6,010 nt of DNA from an uncultured Clostridia bacterium (GTDB lineage: Bacteria; Bacillota; Clostridia; Christensenellales; Borkfalkiaceae), in contig CANREK010000089.1 in assembly GCA_947629605.1 (NCBI GenBank), forward strand, positions 1 to 6,010. The letters are read 5' to 3'. The stretch's first letter is position 1; each line of letters opens with the position of its first letter. The notes under the pieces were generated by a model. The model was not told the origin of the DNA. It worked only from the letters and a program-made list of their open reading frames with translations, and ran no database searches. Of the stretch, positions 5,452 through 6,010 are shown piece after piece. The translations under genes and the position numbers were made by a program.

Positions 5452-6010
5452 TGTGCGGGATCGTCGGCTATACGGGAAAGAGACAGGCGGCGCCCATTCT
5501 CATCGACGGGCTCTATCGGCTCGAATATCGGGGGTATGATTCGGTCGGAGTGGCAATTTCAGATCGAAAAACGCTCAAAATCGTGAAGAAAATCGGTCGC
5601 GTCAGCGAGATCGAGGGGGCAAGGTATGAAACGGGAACGGTCGGCATCGGCCACACGCGCTGGGCGACGCACGGCGATGTCTCGGTCGAAAACGCCCATC
5701 CGCATACCTATCAAAGCATCGCCCTCGTGCACAACGGCATCGTCGAGAACGCCGCAAAGCTCAAAGCCGAGCTCATGGAACGGGGGGAGACCTTCACCTC
5801 GGAGACGGACAGCGAAGTCATCGCCCACCTCATCGCCGATCATTATCAAGGGGACCTGCTCGATGCCGTGATCGCGGCGTGCGGCAGGATCGTCGGCTCG
5901 TACGCACTTGCCGTGCTCTCGAAGGAGGAGCCCAACGTCATCGTCTGCGCCCGCATGCGCAGTCCCTTGATCGTCGGAAGGGCGAAGGAGGGGCTCGTCG
6001 TCGCAAGCGA
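5451..6010 (+). CDS. glmS: Glutamine-fructose-6-phosphate aminotransferase, N-terminal part (runs off window)
   Basis: Makes glucosamine-6-phosphate from fructose-6-phosphate and glutamine, the step before GlmM. The frame from ATG 5451 stays open to the window end, giving 186 codons of a protein usually about 600 residues long. Only the class-II glutamine amidotransferase domain is seen. Cys2 is the catalytic nucleophile once the initiator Met is removed (MCGIVGY). Other motifs are YRGYDS (26-31), GHTRWATHG with R70, NAHPH (81-85), HNG with N95-G96, and SETDSEVIAHL with D120. All key residues are intact. YDSAG of most homologues is YDSVG here. The gene starts in TGATG, sharing the A of the glmM stop, and has GGGGAGG (5437-5443) seven bases upstream, so the two are surely co-transcribed and translationally coupled. 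There is no room for a glmS ribozyme directly upstream. The two sugar-isomerase domains would lie beyond the edge. Confidence 0.96.
   Translation, partial: MCGIVGYTGKRQAAPILIDGLYRLEYRGYDSVGVAISDRKTLKIVKKIGRVSEIEGARYETGTVGIGHTRWATHGDVSVENAHPHTYQSIALVHNGIVENAAKLKAELMERGETFTSETDSEVIAHLIADHYQGDLLDAVIAACGRIVGSYALAVLSKEEPNVIVCARMRSPLIVGRAKEGLVVAS

Noticed and set aside
1..6010. CRISPR array, tRNA, rRNA, insertion sequence or phage attachment site
   Set aside because: I found no spaced repeats of CRISPR type, no cloverleaf or rRNA sequence, and no transposase or terminal inverted repeats.

Overview
This 6,010-base window is GC-rich (AT-rich only between genes). It comes from a bacterium with Firmicutes-type expression signals: strong GGAGG-like ribosome binding sites, sigma-A-like -35/-10 boxes, a TTG start, and a lipoprotein with a long polar linker. 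GlmM, GlmS, GlpK and the zinc-type macrodomain protein all read like those of anaerobic gut Clostridia. My best guess is a high-GC lineage near Christensenellales; that guess rests on remembered protein style, not on a search.

Layout from left to right. (1) 1-1002, plus: the 3' part of a secreted lipoprotein alpha/beta hydrolase. It is followed by a two-copy 14-bp AT-rich repeat and a hairpin terminator shared with the next, convergent gene. (2) 1083-1592, minus: a small two-helix membrane protein with a YyaB-like bacterial PH domain. (3) 1593-1726: a divergent intergenic region with back-to-back sigma-A-like promoters. (4) 1727-2581, plus: a zinc-type macrodomain protein, a probable protein-ADP-ribose hydrolase. 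(5) 2620-4083, plus: glycerol kinase, 38 nt downstream, with a leader that can fold its own ribosome binding site away. (6) 4084-4254: paired dyad sequences, a long terminator hairpin and the short glmM leader. (7) 4255-5451 and 5451 to the window edge, plus: glmM (TTG start) and glmS, overlapping by one base.

The glmM-glmS pair makes the amino sugar for cell-wall synthesis: GlmS makes glucosamine-6-phosphate and GlmM isomerises it to glucosamine-1-phosphate. GlpK feeds glycerol into glycerol-3-phosphate. The macrodomain protein would remove ADP-ribose from proteins; none of the usual sirtuin, GcvH-like or lipoate-ligase partners is in the window.

The most striking observation is in GlmM. 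The protein is about 50 residues short, and the shortfall falls at two precise in-frame gaps in otherwise well-conserved sequence. About 37 residues of domain 2 are missing just before the metal-binding loop, and about 11 residues are missing right after GGEQSG, including the histidine of the sugar-binding loop. The catalytic serine, metal loop and phosphate loop remain. No wholly new multi-gene system is evident.
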